From a bacterium (GTDB lineage: Bacteria > Spirochaetota > JAHITG01): a DNA stretch of 7,495 bases. The notes below the pieces were generated by a model. That model was not told where the DNA came from. It did no database searches and was given only the letters and a program-made list of their open reading frames with translations. Numbering within the stretch: the stretch's first letter is position 1; every line of letters starts with the position of its first letter. The stretch is from contig JAQTRT010000155.1 in the NCBI GenBank assembly GCA_028711675.1, forward strand, positions 1 to 7,495. Direction: 5' to 3'. Position numbers and translations under genes: made by a program. Shown here piece after piece: positions 5,382 through 7,495 of this stretch.

Positions 5382-6971
5382 ATGAGTTATGAAGTGATCG
5401 CCCGCAAGTACAGGCCCCAGAAATTCGATGATTTGATCGGTCAAAAACCAATTTCCGAAACCCTGAAAAACGCGATTGAAATGGGAAAAGTATCCCATGC
5501 TTATCTGTTTTCAGGGCCCAGGGGCGTGGGCAAGACTTCGGCAGCCCGTATCCTGGCCAAATCCCTTAACTGCCTCCAGAAGACCTCCCATGACCCCTGC
5601 GGTAAATGCCAGAACTGCGAGGATATTTCCAGGGGAGGGTCCCTGGATGTCATCGAGATCGACGGCGCTTCCAACCGGGGCATCGATGAGATCCGTGAGC
5701 TGAAAGAGAAGGTGAATTACAGCCCTATCCATTCCCAGTACAAGGTCTATATCATCGACGAAGTCCATATGCTCACCACACCGGCCTTCAATGCCCTGCT
5801 GAAGACCCTGGAAGAACCGCCCAGGCATATCATCTTTATCTTTGCCACCACAGAAGCCCACCTGATCCCGCTTACCGTGCTCTCCCGCTGCCAGAGATTC
5901 GATTTCAGGCGCATCACGACCCTGGAGATCAGCGGTCAGCTCGGGAAGATCTGTGAAAAGGAAGGCGTGAAAGCTGAAAAGAACGCTCTCTTTTTGCTGG
6001 CGAAAAGCTCGGACGGGAGCATGAGAGATGCCCAGAGCGCCCTTGACCAGCTTATTGCCTTCAGCGGGAACGAGATAACCGTCGACAAGGTAGGCAAAAT
6101 GTTCGGCCTTCCGCTGACAGAGGTTTACCGCCATTATGTAAAATTCATCATGGAAAAGGATGTACGAAAGGGCATGGAACTCATCAACCAGCTTTATCAG
6201 CAGGGTGTGGACCTGAGGCTTTTTCTGGAAGGCCTGATCGATTTCCTGAGGGACCTTTTCCTGGTGAAGAACGGTATCGAGGACGAGGAGATACTGGATG
6301 AGAACAAGGAGGAGATCGGGAACCTGAAAGTACTGGCCCAGGATATGGACCTGGCGGTCCTGGACGAGATGATCAAGTATCTCATCACGTTCCTCCAGAA
6401 TTTTAAATACACGGCCCAGTTCAAGATCCTGGTGGAGACCTCGTTCCTGAACCTGACGGATATCTCCCAGAAGATCAGCCTGAAGTTCATCTATGATTTT
6501 ATCAAGGGTTTCGAGGAAACCGCGGAGAGGGGAGTCCTTGCCGTGAACAAAGCCGCTTTCCTGGAGAGCGCGCCTGTTGAGGACAGTCCGAAACCGCCTC
6601 TCCCGTCCAGCCCTGGTCCTTCCGGGGACAGCCCTGATCCTGATAAGGATAAAAATGACCTTTGGAACGTTTTTGTCAATAAGGTGGGGGAAAAAGGGAA
6701 AGTACTGGCCTCTTCCCTGAGGACAGGAGTGTTGAAAGCTATCCAGGATAATGAGATCACGATCCAGCTGAACAAGAAGCTGTATTTCGGACATTTGAAC
6801 TCGCCCCCTGTTATGGATATCCTGAAAAAGATCGGAAAGGAATTATTCAATAAGGATTATAATTTTAAATTTGAGCTGAACGAGACTCAGGAACAGGAAG
6901 AAAAAGGAAAAGCGGAAGATCCCGTGATCGACAAGGCCAAGGCCATATTCCGGGGCACTATAAAGAAATAA
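5382..6971 (+). CDS. dnaX: DNA polymerase III subunit gamma/tau
   Basis: DnaX is the ATPase of the clamp loader that opens and loads the beta sliding clamp, and as tau it also links replisome parts. The protein has 529 residues starting MSYEVIARKYRPQKFDDLIGQ, a classic DnaX N-terminus, which fixes the start. It shows Walker A GPRGVGKT (45-52), a zinc module Cys64-x8-Cys73-x2-Cys76-x2-Cys79, Walker B YIIDEVHML (123-131), sensor 1 FATTE (154-158), the SRC motif (168-170) and sensor 2 GSMRDA (212-217). The helical collar domain covers about 235-365. A Pro/Ser/Asp-rich linker (about 397-424) leads to a roughly 75-residue C-terminal domain and a charged tail. I see no A6-7 slippery run in register or hairpin that would make a separate gamma, as in E. 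coli. It heads the dnaX-ybaB-recR operon; ybaB follows after 17 bases. Confidence 0.97.
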   Translation: MSYEVIARKYRPQKFDDLIGQKPISETLKNAIEMGKVSHAYLFSGPRGVGKTSAARILAKSLNCLQKTSHDPCGKCQNCEDISRGGSLDVIEIDGASNRGIDEIRELKEKVNYSPIHSQYKVYIIDEVHMLTTPAFNALLKTLEEPPRHIIFIFATTEAHLIPLTVLSRCQRFDFRRITTLEISGQLGKICEKEGVKAEKNALFLLAKSSDGSMRDAQSALDQLIAFSGNEITVDKVGKMFGLPLTEVYRHYVKFIMEKDVRKGMELINQLYQQGVDLRLFLEGLIDFLRDLFLVKNGIEDEEILDENKEEIGNLKVLAQDMDLAVLDEMIKYLITFLQNFKYTAQFKILVETSFLNLTDISQKISLKFIYDFIKGFEETAERGVLAVNKAAFLESAPVEDSPKPPLPSSPGPSGDSPDPDKDKNDLWNVFVNKVGEKGKVLASSLRTGVLKAIQDNEITIQLNKKLYFGHLNSPPVMDILKKIGKELFNKDYNFKFELNETQEQEEKGKAEDPVIDKAKAIFRGTIKK

Positions 6972-6974
6972 ACC

Positions 6975-6980
6975 AGGAGG
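6975..6980 (+). promoter_or_regulatory. Shine-Dalgarno site of ybaB
   Basis: A perfect AGGAGG ends eight bases before ATG 6989 (or 11 before ATG 6992), which decides the ybaB start. It contrasts with the lack of any such site before dnaX and recR in the same operon. Confidence 0.8.
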
Positions 6981-6988
6981 AAGAGTTA

Positions 6989-7321
6989 ATGATGGACGGT
7001 TTGAAGAATATTTTTTCCCATATCATGAAATTACAGGATAAAGCCAAGGAGATGCAGAGTAAGCTTGAAAAAAAGACAGTGGAAGCATCGGCCGGCGGGG
7101 ATATGGTGACCGTGAAGATGAACGGGAAAAAACAGATAATCAGTTTTAAGATCAATAAAGAGGCCGTGGATCCCGATGACGTTGAGATGCTGGAAGACCT
7201 TCTTCTGGCAGCCTGTAATCAGGCTTATAAAAAGGTCACGGACCTTGTCACGGAAGAAGTAGGCAAGCTTACGGGCGGAGTGAACATTCCCGGCATGCCC
7301 GATATCTCCAATATGCTCTGA
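6989..7321 (+). CDS. ybaB: YbaB/EbfC family nucleoid-associated protein
   Basis: This is a small DNA-binding protein of the YbaB/EbfC family, a tweezer-shaped dimer thought to organise the nucleoid and affect expression; its exact role differs between bacteria. The 110 residues match the family length. The N-terminal helix (MKLQDKAKEMQSKLEKKTVEA) is followed by the sheet segment GGDMVTVKMNGKKQIISFKI with the family's G-x-V-x-V-x-x-NG pattern. Next come VDPDDVEMLEDLLLAACNQAYKK (about 61-83) and a Gly/Met/Pro-rich C-terminus (LTGGVNIPGMPDISNML), also typical. The AGGAGG upstream favours ATG 6989, though ATG 6992 is nearly as good. Position between dnaX and recR is the conserved arrangement known from E. 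coli and many other bacteria. Confidence 0.96.
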   Translation: MMDGLKNIFSHIMKLQDKAKEMQSKLEKKTVEASAGGDMVTVKMNGKKQIISFKINKEAVDPDDVEMLEDLLLAACNQAYKKVTDLVTEEVGKLTGGVNIPGMPDISNML

Positions 7322-7329
7322 AGGAAAAG

Positions 7330-7356
7330 GTGAAAAGGAAGGGCTGTCCCTTATGA
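7330..7356 (+). other. Possible 8-codon ORF between ybaB and recR
   Basis: A GTG at 7330, shortly after an AAGGA (7321-7325), opens a frame reading KRKGCPL and ending in TGA at 7354-7356. Its stop overlaps the ATG of the next tiny ORF as ATGA. It is too short to judge by codon use and is listed only as part of a possible coupled leader of recR. Confidence 0.2.
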
Positions 7357-7388
7357 CCATCAGCAGCCCTGGATGTTTGATCATATGA
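7353..7388 (+). other. Possible 11-codon leader ORF overlapping the recR start
   Basis: ATG 7353 follows a purine-rich AAAAGGAAGGG (7333-7343) at a usable nine-base distance and encodes MTISSPGCLII. Its TGA at 7386-7388 overlaps the recR ATG at 7385 as ATGA. The recR start has no Shine-Dalgarno of its own, so translation of this leader could deliver ribosomes to recR. This is inferred from the sequence layout alone. Confidence 0.3.
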
Positions 7389-7495
7389 CCAATTCAAATA
7401 TAGAGGATCTCGTTCATTTGCTCTCCCGCATACCCGGGATCGGCCCCAAGAGCGCGGAAAGGATCACTTTTTACATTTTACAGGCCAACCGCCAG
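7385..7495 (+). CDS. recR: Recombination mediator RecR, 3'-truncated by window edge
   Basis: RecR acts with RecF and RecO to load RecA on gapped single-stranded DNA during repair. Only the first 37 codons are present. They read MTNSNIEDLVHLLSRIPGIGPKSAER and so on, matching the RecR N-terminal helix and helix-hairpin-helix motif (L-x-x-LPGIGPKSAxR type). The zinc finger and TOPRIM domains lie beyond the window. ATG 7385 fits the family length best; an in-frame ATG at 7373 would add four residues (MFDH). Neither has a close Shine-Dalgarno. It is third in the dnaX-ybaB-recR operon, 63 bases after ybaB. Confidence 0.94.
   Translation, partial: MTNSNIEDLVHLLSRIPGIGPKSAERITFYILQANRQ

Noticed and set aside
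6680..6702. G5A5G3 tract in dnaX as a programmed frameshift site for gamma
   Set aside because: Codon register is GGG GAA AAA GGG, which does not fit the X-XXY-YYZ slippery pattern, and no downstream stem-loop is evident.
5511..6794. 427-codon open frame on the minus strand opposite dnaX
   Set aside because: It lies wholly antisense to an unmistakable dnaX, has a low-complexity His/Gln/Asp/Leu-rich product with no family resemblance, and arises from dnaX codon choice avoiding stops on the other strand.
1..7495. CRISPR arrays, tRNA/rRNA genes, insertion sequences or defence/toxin genes
   Set aside because: No direct-repeat arrays, cloverleaf-like sequences, terminal inverted repeats or transposase motifs were seen; nearly every base is explained by core genes.

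Overview
The window looks like ordinary chromosomal core DNA from a diderm (LPS-making) bacterium. Evidence for this is two lipid A enzymes next to replication, transcription-termination and recombination genes, moderate GC, standard code, and both Shine-Dalgarno-led and apparently leaderless genes. LpxI is used for the UDP-2,3-diacylglucosamine hydrolysis step (LpxH is the gamma/beta-proteobacterial enzyme). Together with the Rho variant SPPRAGKT, this points away from gamma-proteobacteria and perhaps to a deep-branching or candidate diderm phylum. The exact lineage cannot be read from the sequence.

Layout: (1) 1-936 (+), most of rho, cut at its 5' end. (2) 959-1495 (-), a YbhB/YbcL-type PEBP protein with a signal peptide, convergent with rho. 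It has a second start with a perfect Shine-Dalgarno just after the signal peptide. (3) 1561-3629 (+), a promoter followed by lpxI and lpxB, which overlap by 11 bases. lpxB is broken by one extra A in a run of seven. (4) 3646-5256 (-), a membrane-anchored GAF-GGDEF diguanylate cyclase, convergent with lpxB and divergent from dnaX. (5) 5344-7495 (+), a promoter followed by dnaX, ybaB and the first part of recR, the conserved dnaX-ybaB-recR order.

How the genes work together: LpxI makes lipid X (2,3-diacylglucosamine 1-phosphate), which LpxB joins to UDP-2,3-diacylglucosamine to form the lipid A disaccharide. DnaX is the clamp-loader ATPase of the replisome, YbaB a small DNA-binding protein and RecR part of RecFOR gap repair. 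Rho ends transcripts. No intrinsic terminator is visible at either convergent junction.

I found no CRISPR array, mobile element, tRNA, rRNA, toxin-antitoxin pair or defence locus, and no new multi-gene system. The points most worth checking are the A7 frameshift in lpxB, the dual start of the PEBP gene, the apparently leaderless dnaX and GGDEF messages, and two tiny ORFs chained by ATGA overlaps into recR.
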